This document shows positions 22,392-34,628 of a DNA stretch of 64,000 bases, in pieces. A model generated the notes under the pieces. That model ran no database searches. It saw only the letters and a list, made by a program, of their open reading frames with translations, and had not been told where the DNA came from. Where the stretch lies: NCBI GenBank assembly GCA_963556145.1, contig OY744473.1:186001-250000 (forward strand), in the 5' to 3' direction. Every line of letters starts with the position of its first letter. The first letter of the stretch is position 1. Origin of the DNA: Hygrocybe punicea (Eukaryota; Basidiomycota; Agaricomycetes; Agaricales; Hygrophoraceae). Made by a program: the position numbers and the translations under genes.

Positions 22392-24733
22392 TCAATCTAA
22401 AACATCTTCCTCATCGCCAACCATACTTTCAGAGACAACCGTGGAGTTTGCAGCCACTTGCTGCCAGACTCCCATGGCATTGCGCTCAACAGTACGCACC
22501 ACCGCAACACAGAACTTCCCACAGAAGACAAACACATACTCATGGACCTTTGTTACATGGAGTGGAACTCTCTCACGATATCGACAGTCTTCAAGCTCAC
22601 CTAGCCCCTCGATCTTCTCCCTTTCCAAGTCATTCTCTATTTGTTTAGCTGTCTTGAATGATCGTTTCCCATTTCTCGTTAAATGGGCAACAGACTTTAT
22701 CTCAAAAATGAGTGCCAGGAAATGTTGTGGACTGAACAGGTGCGCCATAATGTCAGATCGTCCATGGCCGGCATCCTGCTCCATCCTGACATTGTAGTCC
22801 TTGCCAAATAGAGCAAAAATAAGCATATAACACAGGGCCTGGTAAACCTTCTCCCTGGAATGCAGCGTGCAATATAATGCAAGGTAGTCTTGTAAGAATG
22901 CGGTGAACTGTCTTTGGAAACCTTCCGCATCTCCACTAGTGATAGTGTCATACACATCAGAGAGCAAATTAACCCTGTTTGCAATGAGGTATTTCATCAC
23001 CCATCCGTGCCATTCCAAAGTGACCTCCCCATTTGGGATTCGAAAAATATATTCGGACTTTCGAAACATGAGCACGAATTGAAAAAATCATTAGAACACA
23101 TACCATGGATCGGTCCCCAACACTCTCGATGGTTAGATAACCAGTATAATACAACAGACCCCAAAGACCAGAATCAGAAATAGCATCATAGCTAGAGACT
23201 AGTCATAAGCAAACCATGCAACAGAAAAGAGGGTTAGGCACCTTAAGAAGTTGACATGCTCATCCACCACCAATTTCACACTCTTCTGCGTTATAAGGAT
23301 ATCAAGATTGTCACAAAACCCTCTGCTAGCACGCCAAATGTTTTGCGATAACAGAGAGTACCACCCTATATCATTCGTCAATTTAGATCACCTGATAGTA
23401 TCATTTTCTTACCAGTGTCAACCCAAAAGTTGCATATCCTCTGCACTGATAATGCTCTAACAACTGAGAAGGGATTGTATAGCTTGACAAGTCCAGAGCC
23501 ACGTGTTGCGGCATAACCATCATAGCAGAGTTGAAGCATTTCAATACTTAACTGGAGCAAGACTGTGAATGGATAGGGGATATTTAAAAGGCTACGTACT
23601 TCGCTGTGGGTTTCACAAAGGATCATAACTTCCTTTTCTGTAAATAGGAAAAGTTTTGCGTATCGATCATCTTCAGCGTGCATTGGAAAAATCTGGCGAA
23701 AATTCTAATTGATCCAACCGGGTGAATTCACAGCATTCTCACATACCTTAAGATGGTTTAACATCGACAGCCAGCCAGATTTTGCTACTCTACATATCCC
23801 CACCATCATACTTGCATACACCGCGTCGTTGCCCTATCAGAAGATGTCAATCAACAGTGCCTCGGGCATAGGCGTCGACAAACCTTGAGCAACGAACCGA
23901 AAACAGCAGCAAAGAAATCATTGGCCTGGAATAAAAAATAAGGCAGCTGGGATACAGGAGAATAAAAGATCAGACCAAAGGGGCATAGCCATGCTCAATC
24001 GCGGAATGCATGAGCGAATCATATTCATCAATAAGAACTACGACACGCTTCTCATAAACGTCCCGAAGATCCTGTGAGATGTCCTGGAGTGCCCCGCACC
24101 TCCGAGCTTGCAAGGCCCCGGGTCGACTTAATTCCTCTAAAAAGCAGATAAAGGGCGCAGTCATGAGGGGATTAGGTGCCTTTGCTAGTCTTCTGACTAT
24201 CCGAAGGAGCTTATCGTCGAAGCTAATCAGCATGTCTTCGAATGTGGTCCTGTGGACATCCTTGAACTGTTAAGTGTGCCCCCTTCGAGTCAGAAACAAG
24301 CCAACTCACCTTAAGGTCAATATACAAAACAGGGTACTGCTGGAAGTGCTCTGAAACGAGGTCGATATGGTTAGTAATGGCCATCCCTGCAAACTGACTG
24401 GTAGTTATGTTGCTGGAGTTTGGTCCATGTTTAGGAGGTCGCTGCAGAAACTCCCTGAAGGGCTGGGCATCAGCAAGTACAGATATAATTGATCGGAAAG
24501 AAACTCAACTGAATCATCGAGAGTGTATAGCTCTTTCCACAACGCCTCGGGCGAAGAATGAGGTGGTGACCTCCATGGTCACGTAGAAAGGCCTCAATGG
24601 TGAGAGATTTATCAAAAAACGTGGCATTTGCAAGAACAAATTCGGTAAAAGAGGCAGGGCCAGAGTAGATCCCCTGTTGGACCACAATGCGGACATCTCC
24701 TCCACTGACAATACGACGCGGGGACATTGACAT
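22392..24733 (-). CDS. AAA-ATPase-like / PDDEXK nuclease fusion protein
   Basis: About eight exons with short GT-AG introns join without frame loss. Domain order: an N-terminal AAA-ATPase-like domain (PF09820 type) with the P-loop variant LRPRRCGKSYTLSM (near 24545), the Walker B-like VVVLIDEYDSLM (near 24010-24050) and the later LCYDGY and LYNPFSVVRAL blocks. A C-terminal PD-(D/E)XK nuclease domain (PF08011 type) has EKVYQALCYML, GHGRSDIMAHLF and LIFEIKSVAHL, so the D...EIK core is present. Start ATG at 24733, stop at 22392-22394. The fold is well supported, but the substrate and pathway are unknown. Such genes form large families in agaricomycetes, sometimes beside transposons. Confidence 0.85.
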
Positions 24734-24766
24734 TGACGATGGTTAAAAGAGATGACTGAAAACCCC

Positions 24767-24779
24767 TATATATATATTG
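24767..24779 (-). promoter_or_regulatory. TATA box of the AAA/PDDEXK gene
   Basis: TATATATATAG on the minus strand lies about 35-45 bases before the ATG at 24733. Confidence 0.45.
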
Positions 24780-25029
24780 TAGACTTCTCGGCTGCACTTG
24801 TGGTATACAAGCTGATGGATAGGGAGAAGATTGATGAGGATACGGGGACATCAAGTGTCTGGTTGAAGGACGAACCGTGAGCGTATCAACCTTCTGTCTA
24901 CTCCCAAAGAGACATGTCCATACAAACAAATTATCGTCGTCCCATTCATCTCCCCAACCAGACGCCAGCGAAGTCTCCAAGAACCTCCCACCGCCACGTC
25001 AAAGTTCCGGCGACTTCAAGAATGCCCGC

Positions 25030-27000
25030 CTTCATCAGCAAATTGGCAAAAGGTTCTGCGAGACTTTCTGGTCTGGAGAGGTCTGGCCCAGACCAATTTT
25101 GTTCTGACATGATTTTCACAACAATCCAGACACATCAGACCACGACAGCTAAGATACTATGGTGGTGGCAGACCCTCCAGACCATTCAAGACCACTTATA
25201 TAAATTTCGAGAACCAGATAAAGTTATCGCTAAGTGTAAACCAGCTAACTTACGATATAAGTAGGAAGTACTAATAAGTTCTCACATTATATAGAAGTAA
25301 GTATGGTCCGTGCGGTTTTCAACCGTGTGAATATTTCAATGCATTCCATCACCCTCGCGCAACAAACAGCAACCAAATGCGCTCCTGCGCTCCCAAAGCC
25401 AATGACAAGACAGGCTACACGAACGGTGATCAATGCGCCCCAAGGCTGAATGTGCTGTGGAGTTGGTGTACCACCTAAATGTAAACCTTTTCGCTTTTTC
25501 AATTACTAGTACACTACTCTCAAATATAATGACACCAGCTTACATGCAACGGAGACACAACGGCGATGGCAGCAAACAACATGCGGCAAAAGACAACACC
25601 TCAAGGTGGACAACAGAGAATGGACCCGTTGCGCTCACCACGGCAAAGTTAAGTTTTTCATTATTTTCACTAATTATCAACTGTAATGATGGCCACCGCA
25701 GTGACATAGCCAATGATAGGCAACGAAGCCCAAGCAACATGGCCCTCCTCAAGGTATGTAAATTACATGCGAAAAAATATTACCTCGTGCCCAACGCCCA
25801 GACCCACAACCGCAACGCCCAACGCCTCCACCACCAACCGAAGGCTATGGCCCTGAACACCCCAACGGCAACCAATGCAAGAGTGGAGATAAGATGAAAG
25901 CAGCGGGGGCTAGCATGCCACCCACTGTAATTTGTTTTTATTTTTATTTTGCCCATTACTATGATACCCACGCCCAGCTCAGTGACGTGCACCTCAACGT
26001 CTCCACGCACCACACGCACCACGAACAAGAGCCAGTGCAGGGTACCAACGGCAACCAGGAGGAGACGATGACGAGTCCGGTGCAACAGAAGCAGCGGGGG
26101 CTGGTGCCCCACTGAGTCGGTACATTTTTCTCTTTTCTTGTCTTGTTTACTGACTGACTCTGGCCGTGCCCAGTTCACACCCATACCCGTATACACGCCC
26201 ACCTCAATGTCTGTACCGACAATGCCCACAAGACACAAGATGCCCAGCATCGGACGACGATGGCGGTGCGAGGGAATATGGGCAGACGGGCAGCGGACGC
26301 GGTGAGCGTGGTGTGCCCACCCCAGCTGGCAAAGGTACGATTTTTTTCACATCTGTTACTGACCAACTATGGTGGTGCATACCCATGCCCACACTCCTGA
26401 GCCCATGCCATCACGCCACTCCCAGGAACAAAGTATGGCGACAAAGCCACTGCCAGCACTGAACGACCCAGCCCATAACGGTCCTGATGGACACATGGGC
26501 AACACCGAGCCCAGGGCCATGTGCAACGGACAGGAAACCCAGCCAAACAATGCCCGACACCGAATGCGTCAACCAGCCAAGCCCACCCGTACGCTCCCGG
26601 TGCTCTCTCCCTGTGCACCTCTCTCTTCTCCCCCTTCTCCCTTTGTTTGCCCCCTCTTCCATTCTGCCCATATTGGTGGATAATGATGACATGTGGTGCA
26701 TGATGAAGAAGAGAATGGAGCATGGATACACGTTGCGAGGATGGTTGCTGTATTGGCTCTGGATAATTTATCTTTTGAGTTTGTTATCAATGTATTATTT
26801 TTCTGTTATTCTATTGTTATAATACATGGTCTGGAAATCTGTCTGAGCTGGTCTGGGAGTGGTCTGGTCCAGATGACGCCATCTGGAAGTGGTCGGGAGA
26901 AATTAGAATCTAACATCATGGTCCGGAAGGTTTTATGGTCTGGACTGGTCAGGCCCAGACCACCCCAGACCTGTCAGACAAATTGCTGATTTGCTGATGT
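25030..27000. mobile_element. Element F, about 2 kb, GGTCTGG/CCAGACC subterminal motifs
   Basis: The ends share CATCAGCAAAT and, just inside, GGTCTGG..GGTCTGG.CC.GACC in inverted orientation (25069-25095 and 26950-26975). The interior alternates GC-rich low-complexity segments with intron-like modules such as GTACATTTTTCTC...TTACTGAC...CCCAG (about 26120-26173) and GTACGATTTTTTTCAC...TTACTGAC (26335-26370). No TCAATTGA palindrome was seen. No target duplication was found and no transposase is encoded. Confidence 0.6.
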
Positions 27001-27216
27001 TTCCCATCTTGTGTACGCGCTCGCAGGCGAAACGACGCTCTTGGCTGCATACTACGCCACCCATGGTGCGCAGCTGCAAATCGGCGTTTGAGGGCGTGCA
27101 TTTGGGTTACGCCCTACGGGTACTGGAGCTGGTTGTTGTTTTATGGCGAACGTTGTTGGTTGAGTGTTGGATGACTCGGAAGATGACTTGGATTAGAGCG
27201 AACATTTTTGAGCTAT
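27001..27216. other. Short host stretch between elements F and KDZ
   Basis: An open frame runs through it on the plus strand (26991-27224), but it has no recognisable domain and runs into the KDZ terminus. Confidence 0.3.
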
Positions 27217-27229
27217 CCCTGTAGATTAG

Positions 27230-28930
27230 TTGTAATGAATGCAGAGGAATCCTGCCGTGCACGTTAAAATGACTACACCTATTTCCAGCCCCAGGGCATG
27301 TTGTAATGCGCACTGACAGTCCATTAATGCTGCACAGCCATTACAATGCATGACACCGCATGGCCGCCATCCACCCCCCCTTCTATACAACCTTCATTGT
27401 AATGTACACCGATGCATTTAGATTCCTTATAATGCTGGTGATAACCTTCCCACTCCCATTGCAATGGGCCCGGGCCCTTGCCGTGCGCATTACAATGCCG
27501 GCTCGATATAATGTGCACCACCCCGGGGCCATCACGATCCCGCTCGCCTTCCAATGGACCTCCATTATAATGTGTACCGGGTACCAGTACTGCCTTGCCG
27601 GTGCATCCATCATTAGTGAGTTTGATACATTATAATGAGTTTGATACATTATAATTAGGGTTGACCACGGGTTTGGGTCAACCCGCGGTATTACCAAAAC
27701 GGGTTGCGCGGGTACGGGTAGGGTGTTTGGTTTCATCACCCGTGACCATACCGTCACCCGTACCCGCGGTGTCGCGGTTTTCACGGGTATGTCAACACAC
27801 GACGACGACTACAACAACGACTACAACAACGACCGTGACGACTACAACAACGACCGTGACGACAACAACAATGACCGTGATGACAACAACAATGACAACT
27901 ATGAACACAAAACAACAGCAACAACGACGACTACAATGACGACTACAACGACAACGACCACAACGAGTTTATGCATGGCCGGGAAAACAGCCAGTCAGGT
28001 GGTGCGCCCACCCTCTGGCTGTCAGGTACGTCAATTATCATCATCTCATTAAACTGGCTTGTGCTAATGCTTGCTACTTTATTATTTTTATTTAGTTTCA
28101 TTGCTAAACGGCGGCGGCACGACGTGGCGACGATGGCGACACGACGACGCTGTTAACACAACGATACGACGACCCAACACCAACGTCATCGACGTCGGCT
28201 CTGGCCCAGTGGCCAAGCCGTTCCAGCGATGACGGTGGAAGTTGGCAGGTGCGTCGAGAGGCCGAGGGCAGCAGAGCCATCGCAAAACAAACCAGCCACG
28301 TCAATTGACATGTGCTGGGTGTTTGCGACGACTTTGGGCACACCCTGGCTCCGAAAAAACCGGGGGACCACAGGTTTGGACAGACGGGTATGGGTAACCA
28401 GGGCACCGAGGGTCAGAACGGACGGTACAGGTTGTACTCGTTATGGGTGCAGGTTCAGCGGGTATGGGTGCGGTGTTGGCCATGCCAACCCGTCACGAAC
28501 CTGTGGTCATCCCTAATTATAATGCTGGTGATAACCTTCCCGCTCCCATTGCAATGGGTCCAGGCCCTTGCCGTGCACATTACAATGCCAGCTCGATATA
28601 ATGTGCACCACCCCGGGACCATCACGATCCCGCTCGCCTTCCAATGGACTTCCATTATAATGTGTACCGGGTACCAGTACTGCCTTGCCGGTGCATCCAT
28701 CATTGGTGAGTTTGATACATTACAATGCCAGTATATCGTGCCTCTGATTGCCCTTCCTTCTCATCCTGGCACCATTACAATGCATTGCACGATATCATAT
28801 GCACCACGTGGTCCATCATGATCCCGCGGGCCCTTGCTGTACGTGTTACAATGCTGGCTCGATATAATGTACACCACGCTGTGGCCATCACGATCCCGCT
28901 TGCCTTCCAATGGACCTCCATTAGAGCTTT
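27230..28930. repeat. CATTATAATG subterminal repeats, left end of KDZ element
   Basis: About twenty copies of CATTATAATG, CATTACAATG, GATATAATG and variants. A unit of about 230 bp is tandemly duplicated (27427-27655 and 28516-28735, split by element H), and a third partial unit lies at about 28830-28925. The same motifs occur at the right end (40530-40700). They are probably binding sites of the KDZ transposase. Confidence 0.8.
27656..28515. mobile_element. Element H, hAT-like non-autonomous (860 bp)
   Basis: The ends TAGGG[T/A]TGACCAC are flanked by the perfect 8-bp duplication ATTATAAT (27648-27655 and 28516-28523), and the target is itself a KDZ subterminal motif. CGGGT/ACCCG motifs lie near the ends. 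Inside are an ACAACGAC repeat, an intron-like module (GTACGTCAATT...TGCTAAT...TTTAG, about 28024-28093) and a nested palindrome at 28280-28328 with core ACGTCAATTGACATGT. No coding sequence. Confidence 0.85.
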
Positions 28931-29229
28931 CCCTTGCTGTCCTCTCACCCCTGTTGTACTATCCCTTCCCCTCCCTCCCCTTCCACCTTCCACCCCTTCT
29001 GCTAGTACAATAACCTCGAAAAACACAATTGACCAAGTTAAAATTCAACAGCACTCACATTAACGAGCACATGCACATGTAATCACACTATACCTGATAG
29101 AACAAGCAAAATGTTGTTTATCCTCGATTCTTTTAACTGCGAAGACTCATTGCATGGCTATGGCGAAGATGACATTTATGTTTGGAACAAGATATATACG
29201 TAACTAGATAATTTTCAATGACCCCTGCC
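28931..29229. other. Spacer before accessory gene 1 of the KDZ element
   Basis: Pyrimidine-rich, then A/T-rich sequence, which would be the 3' flank of the minus-strand gene ending at 29230. Nothing else is recognised. Confidence 0.4.
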
Positions 29230-31551
29230 CTAGACTGACTGCGCCACTGGAACCTTCATTCGTGACCCCTTCTTAGGACGCTGATAACCTCCTTCCTCCA
29301 GGCAGGTGGGTAGAGCCAATTTACGGCGAGACCGTTGACCCTCAACAATGGAAGAGTCGACATTCTCATCTGTATCAGCCTTCCTTTTTTTATTGGTTGG
29401 AGTACGCTTTGTCTTTCGAGAGGTGGATGGCTGCAGGTCCATAGCTTTGTCACCCTTTGGCTTAGGGTCAGCGGGAGTGCCGGATGCCATGTCGCTGCTG
29501 GCACCCGTTGTCATTCGGGGAGCTGTTAGCGGCAGGTTACCACTGTTGGTTGTGAGATCTGCCTCAGCGTCAACAGGATTCTTAGGATCGGCTGGAGTGC
29601 CGGATGCCGCATCACTGCTGCCATCTGTTGTCTTTTGGGGAGTGGCAGAAGCCGCATCGGTAGTACGAGGAGATGTTGCAAGAGTGGGCAATGGGTTGCG
29701 CAGGGCAGAGGGTAAGGTCGTTACGGCTGTGGGGGTGTATGATGCTGGGTCGAGGGGATTAGGATAGTGCGTGGGTTGATTACTGGGGTATTGCGAGTGG
29801 AAATTAAAGTTCCCAGCAATAGTAGAAGTATCGCCCTGTTGACTTGTCGGGTTGATAAGGTGTAAGGTTGCAGCTATATCCATACACGCCGCATCATTAT
29901 GACTCCACCCCGGGAATTCCATGCCTGACGTGCCATAGTGGAGTGAAGCTGGGTTCGGAGGGAAATTAGGGCATGTCCCATCAGGAGCAGCCAAGAATGC
30001 GGAAGGGTTGGCGTGAGGTTCCAGGCCAGGGGGTAAAACCGGCAATGTTAGAAGAAAACTGTCAACACTCTCATTCCAATCCTCATCACCCCACACATCA
30101 GTGTTGGGGGCCAGAATCCCAGTATTCCAACCATCAGCATTAGGACCATCACACACATCACCAGCATTCAGAGCTGGAATCCCGGTATCTGAAATCGCAG
30201 CCATATTGTGAGCCTCAACACAGGTGTTTGCAGCTGTCAGGTTACTGGATCCAGGAGAAGTATTCGTAGCGCCAAGAACGTCCCACGCGGTAGCATTGGC
30301 GGCTGGAATCCCGGTATCTAAAATCGCAGCCATATTGCGAGTCCCAACACCAGCGTTCGCACCTGTGGTATCCAGGGCGATGCCGGTGCTGTCGCCATTT
30401 ACACGTGACATACACTCAGCTGTCGCTTTGGAAAAATGGTTGGTATTTCCTCTGACTTAAAATCAGCCTTACTCACAGAAATAGCTTTGTCCATATTTGA
30501 ACAGTGAATCATGGAAGGTGCGGTACCCCTCCAAGTCAGCTTGTGCCCAGGTTTGTTTCCCTTTATCCTTTGATGTCACCGACTGAGTACTATAAATATG
30601 TTAACATCTCTGCTCAACGTTTGGAGGTATCAGCCTCACCTTCGAACAACTATCTCGCCACCTTCCTCGCCAGAGGGTCCCAAGATTGTAACCACCGCCA
30701 CCATTCCTGTATACTTTGAGATGGCATCAGCGAAGGGAGGCAGGACAGCGTCAAAGTTAGCAAGTGCGCTGCTCAGACGATAAGCCATTGTGATTCCCAG
30801 AAGACGGTACACCACATACATTTGATATCCTTCAGGTGTTCCCCTCCATTCTGTTCGGTTTTTCCAAGCCCCAAGAGCCTCTGAATACTCGGTTTCACCT
30901 TTCCGCCGGATTTCGGTTTTGACTTCATCTGACTCGTTCAACCAACTTGATTGGGTGAAACTCTTGACGAGCTTAATCCTTTCCTGAGTTGGAATTGCAC
31001 TTTGTAAGCACCCAGCCCACATCGTATCAAATGCGGCCTTGAGTTTTGAATCATAGTTGACATCTGAGTACACAGATAGATCTGATCTTTTGCGGGGGCG
31101 ACTACGCGATATTTCAAGAAGCGAGTGTAGAACTTCGTCGACGCCATCCTGGTTTTCCTTGTGGTAATGGTAGCGATGACGAAACCAATTGCTAAGTTTC
31201 TGTGAGTAATTGGTTAATGTTTGTAGTCAATATTGCAACGACAAATCTCACCGTGCGAATTGCGAGTTTTGCCTCCTCGCGCCGAGTGAGAATCAGCTGC
31301 CTTTCTTCATGGGTCAGAACTCCAAGATCTTGTTCAAGTCGAAGCTCCGAGGGATCGATGCCGTTCTTGCTTTTAGGATTCAGGCCAGCATACCCAAACT
31401 TTTCAATCCATTTCTCCAGTACCTCAGTATACAGCACGCTAGTTCCGACTCCTGTGCGGAATCATTCGCCGTAGGACTCTAAAAATTCGATTTGCTCTGG
31501 CTCAAGGTCGCTCTTGCAGCCAGCTTTGGCACCAGTCGGCTTCTGGCCCAT
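29230..31551 (-). pseudogene. KDZ-associated accessory protein 1, one in-frame stop
   Basis: Read from ATG at 31551 (MGQKPTGAKAGCKSDLEPEQ). A TGA near 31464-31466 stops the frame after SYGE. Beyond it the frame continues through VLEKWIEKFGYAG, an intron (about 31200-31252), NWFRHRYHYHKE, an intact exon (30640 to about 31200) and two further introns into a long Thr/Ala/Pro-rich region (29230-30411). This ends in a basic Lys/Arg segment with KKRKADTDENVDSS and RRKLALP, a likely nuclear localisation signal. The repeat AAI[L/S]DTGIPA occurs twice. I recognise it as a family commonly found beside KDZ transposases, but no biochemical role is known to me. Confidence 0.6.
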
Positions 31552-31942
31552 TATAACGCGCTTGGGGGTGGGGGTACGGGTGTGGTATGTGTGGCATGAG
31601 CTATGGTTTCATTATAATGGCCAAGGGTTTCATTGACAACTCTCTGATTCAAGACCAGATCCTGTCGTGTGCAAAAGCCCAATAGAAGCGCAAAACCACG
31701 TCAATTCATTTTGGCGATTCTTTCGTCGTTTCATCCAACCGTAGAAGAAATTGTCCATGAGTTCTGCCTTCATTACGTTTTTCAAAAGATTCATGTAGAT
31801 TTATTTAGACGGATTAAGACTTTAACCGCAAAGAAAGCTTCCTTTGCTAAATAAACTTCCTCCTCCATTTCCACTCCTCGATCTTCTTTCCCTGGCTCCA
31901 TGCAATCCAACGTAGGTATTTTTCCATGTCCTGCTCATGCGA

Positions 31943-32287
31943 TTAAGCAATGTTGATAGCTATCAGGAAAGAGAAACGTACGCGCTTAATACAAGCAGCA
32001 ATAAATTCCTTCTCAGCCACATCTTCGCGTTCGTGGTAGTACCGGTAAGGGAAGCTGCCCAACCAGAGACGAAAAATACTCTCCAAGCAAGCAGCTACCT
32101 CCTCGAAGTGCAGAGCAGCAGCGAAAGCAGGGAATTGTTTATGAAGCCAGCGTTTATGAGTGGGGCTGAGGCCGACCAGTGCACGATCTACAGTAGAAAA
32201 GGTGACACACTGCATATCATCACTGAGTATATGTACTGACCGTTCTGTGCCATGGTTGCGGTAAGAGTTAGGATCTAACTCAAGCAA
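31943..32287 (-). pseudogene. KDZ-associated remnant
   Basis: The minus frame includes LELDPNSYRNHGTER, HKRWLHKQFPAF and YHEREDVAEKEF, then an intron-like donor GTACGTTTCTC. The downstream exon (about 31860-31920) soon hits stops. It starts only 390 bases upstream of accessory gene 1 on the same strand, and could be a decayed separate gene. Function unknown. Confidence 0.4.
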
Positions 32288-32554
32288 TTGCCTGTTAATA
32301 TAGCGTTAGCAAGGTTGTCTAATAACCTTTTTTTCCACGTGCCCTGATATGAAAATAGAAATAATCCGGTTTTCTGTAGGCCTCAGAAATGCAGCAATGG
32401 CATCTGTTCAACACAAAATAACGCTCAGTTTGTGTCCGGTGTCACTTAGCCTACATGTGTACCAAAATTTGTGTAGGATGAATGCCAGGATTGTGGTTAT
32501 TGAAAAGGTCAGACACTTGAGGCCGTCAAATGCTGCTGAGGCTGATTTGGTTTG

Positions 32555-33204
32555 CTATGCCTCGCCCCAAGCTCTATAAGACCATTGCGGAGAGACGAGC
32601 CGCAAATCGAGCTAAGAGCAAACGTTCATATGCAAAGTAGGTCTGTTTTCCCTAGTAAATATTGTCTAATGTAAATGCTACCACCACTATCGGTGTAGAA
32701 ACAAGCTCAATATTGCTACTCGAAGACATGAAGATCGCTGCTTCAGTCGGGAGGACAATGCATTGGGATTGAAGTAAGATTGTTGTTTTATAGAGCTTAA
32801 TGCCACCATCTCATGATTCACATTATAGACTCATTTATGTAGAGGAATGCACAGTTGCCGAGCTTGAATTGAAAGCTCTCGTTCAACATTCACCAAAAAC
32901 TTATGTCGAAAACATATATATCACCTATGCTCGATATCTGGATGCCGGTGACAACCAACTTTCCATTTTCGAGAACGCAATCACACAGATGGACTCAATC
33001 AGAACCAAGCTGGAGTTTTGCGCCAATGGCATTTTGCAGGAAGAGGGTACCGGGGAATGGTTGAGTTCTGTAGAGAGAATCAACAAGAGGGTTCGTATTA
33101 TTATACAACATCTCGAGGAGATATTGTGCGAGGCTATGGTGGATCCGGCTGCCTTGGTTAACGCTCATTCTGCACAGTCACTACTTTATCAACAACGACA
33201 ATGA
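32555..33204 (+). CDS. KDZ-associated small protein with basic N-terminus
   Basis: ATG at 32555 gives MPRPKLYKTIAERRAANRAK and a continuing basic stretch. After an intron (about 32637-32690) comes KLNIATRRHEDRCF, a second intron, and then a long exon (32800-33204) rich in charged helices. The N-terminus has the spacing of a bZIP basic region (NRAKSKR), and this MPRPKLY start is common in small proteins of agaricomycete transposons. It lies divergently from the remnant at 31943 and convergently with the RNase H1-like gene. It may bind DNA, but that is inference. Exon edges near 32775-32815 are uncertain. Confidence 0.55.
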
Positions 33205-33244
33205 TGTATACTATCACAGTGATTTTAATACTAGGTTTGACTAC

Positions 33245-33851
33245 ACACCCAGCTTAACCACCTCTCCCGCCGCCAGGGCCTGATTGTAGCGTAATTCCGC
33301 CTCCATCTGGGTATGGAAAACTTCCGAGCAAGCACCTGGCAAGCCAATGTCGAGGTTGTCGGCTCGTTTGACCAAACCTTGCACCGCATTCCTAAAAAGA
33401 TTTAAGTTTTTTGTCCTGGTTCTCAGGTATCCGACTTACCAGTTTTCGAACACACCTACTTCTCACCCACATATGACGGCATAGTATCGCTTGCGTTCCA
33501 CTGGTCGATTAATGACGCCACAAGCACGGCATGGGTAGGGGAGGCTCGTGGTATGGGTGGCAAGGGGTCCCTGGATACTGTCAACATTGCCATCCTCAAA
33601 GCAAGGATTCATAGGCAGTGGAGGGGTAAGTGCGCGGGCAGAAGACAAGGGTGCATTTGGTCCTAACACAGTAAGCGATCCTGTGATAAGTCGAGATCAG
33701 ATCTAAAGACAAACAAAGTGATATCAAAGCACATGCGATTCTGCAATCCATCATCCCCGATAATGCCAAGAAGGCGCAAAGCGCCTAGGATCTGGTCAAG
33801 TTGGGTTTGAGAGACAGAGATAACTGCATCAGGGCAGTTTGAGAGTGTCAT
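33245..33851 (-). pseudogene. KDZ-associated protein with RNase H1 N-terminal / viroplasmin-like domain
   Basis: Read right to left: MTLSNCPDAVISVSQTQLDQ (from 33851), an intron (about 33665-33700), a Pro-rich linker, CRACGVINRPV, then YYAVICG-stop-EVGVFENW, an intron (about 33390-33440) and a last exon with GLPGACSEVFHTQ and EAELRYNQALAAGE. The Y-Y-x-V...G.F..W...PGA...F.T..EA pattern fits the small RNA-DNA hybrid-binding domain at the start of fungal RNase H1 and in caulimovirus viroplasmin (PF01693). No RNase H catalytic domain follows. A single TGA interrupts it. Confidence 0.55.
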
Positions 33852-34628
33852 TTTGGTTCAAGGTTGATGTGGCAATAAATATAGCTTAAATACTAGTACT
33901 GGTATAATTAAACTTATGAAGCTTATGTGCGTGTGCATCAACAAACCGACAAACAAGTCAACACAACACGAGTCGAAACAACCTATGGGGAGGAACACAG
34001 GAAGCAAGAAATCCCGTATAATTGGGTCTCATACAACAGCCAACCGCAATTTCTTGGTCTCTAACGTATATCAGAACCGAATACAACATACACATGTCCC
34101 AGCGCCTATGTCACATCAAACATCTGCGCTACCAGGCGACCCTCCTCCCGATCCAGCACCTGAGCTCGACCCGAACATATCTCCAGCTGGTTTGACAATT
34201 AAGCCAAAGGCTAAGCGCTACGAGAATTCAGTAAGTGATTTCCCTATGCAATGGGATTGGTATTGACTTGGTTCACATTGACAGGATGCTCCATTGATCA
34301 CATGGCGGGACAGATTCCGTGAAGAATACTTGTTACAAAGTCTGGCTCTAGAAGGACATGGTCGGCTGTGGGGTGTGTGTGCAGCCTGTGGGAAGGAGGA
34401 TGCAAGCTTTCGATGTTGAGACTGTTCTGGGCTCCGTCCTATGTGCCGTAGGTGCATCATCAGTTCACACGAATCAAGCCCTTTGCATATATTAGAGGTA
34501 AGTATTGCGCCATATGCACCTCCAATTGCTAAATAAAACTTTGCCTAAAGGAATGGAAGAACACACACTTTCAATGTGTGACGCTCAAGAGTCTAGGTCT
34601 CCACTTTCAACTTGGGCATCCCGATGGT

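Noticed and set aside
29348..29767. Plus-strand open frame opposite the KDZ accessory gene
   Set aside because: It is a shadow of the minus-strand coding exon, which has coherent introns and family resemblance.
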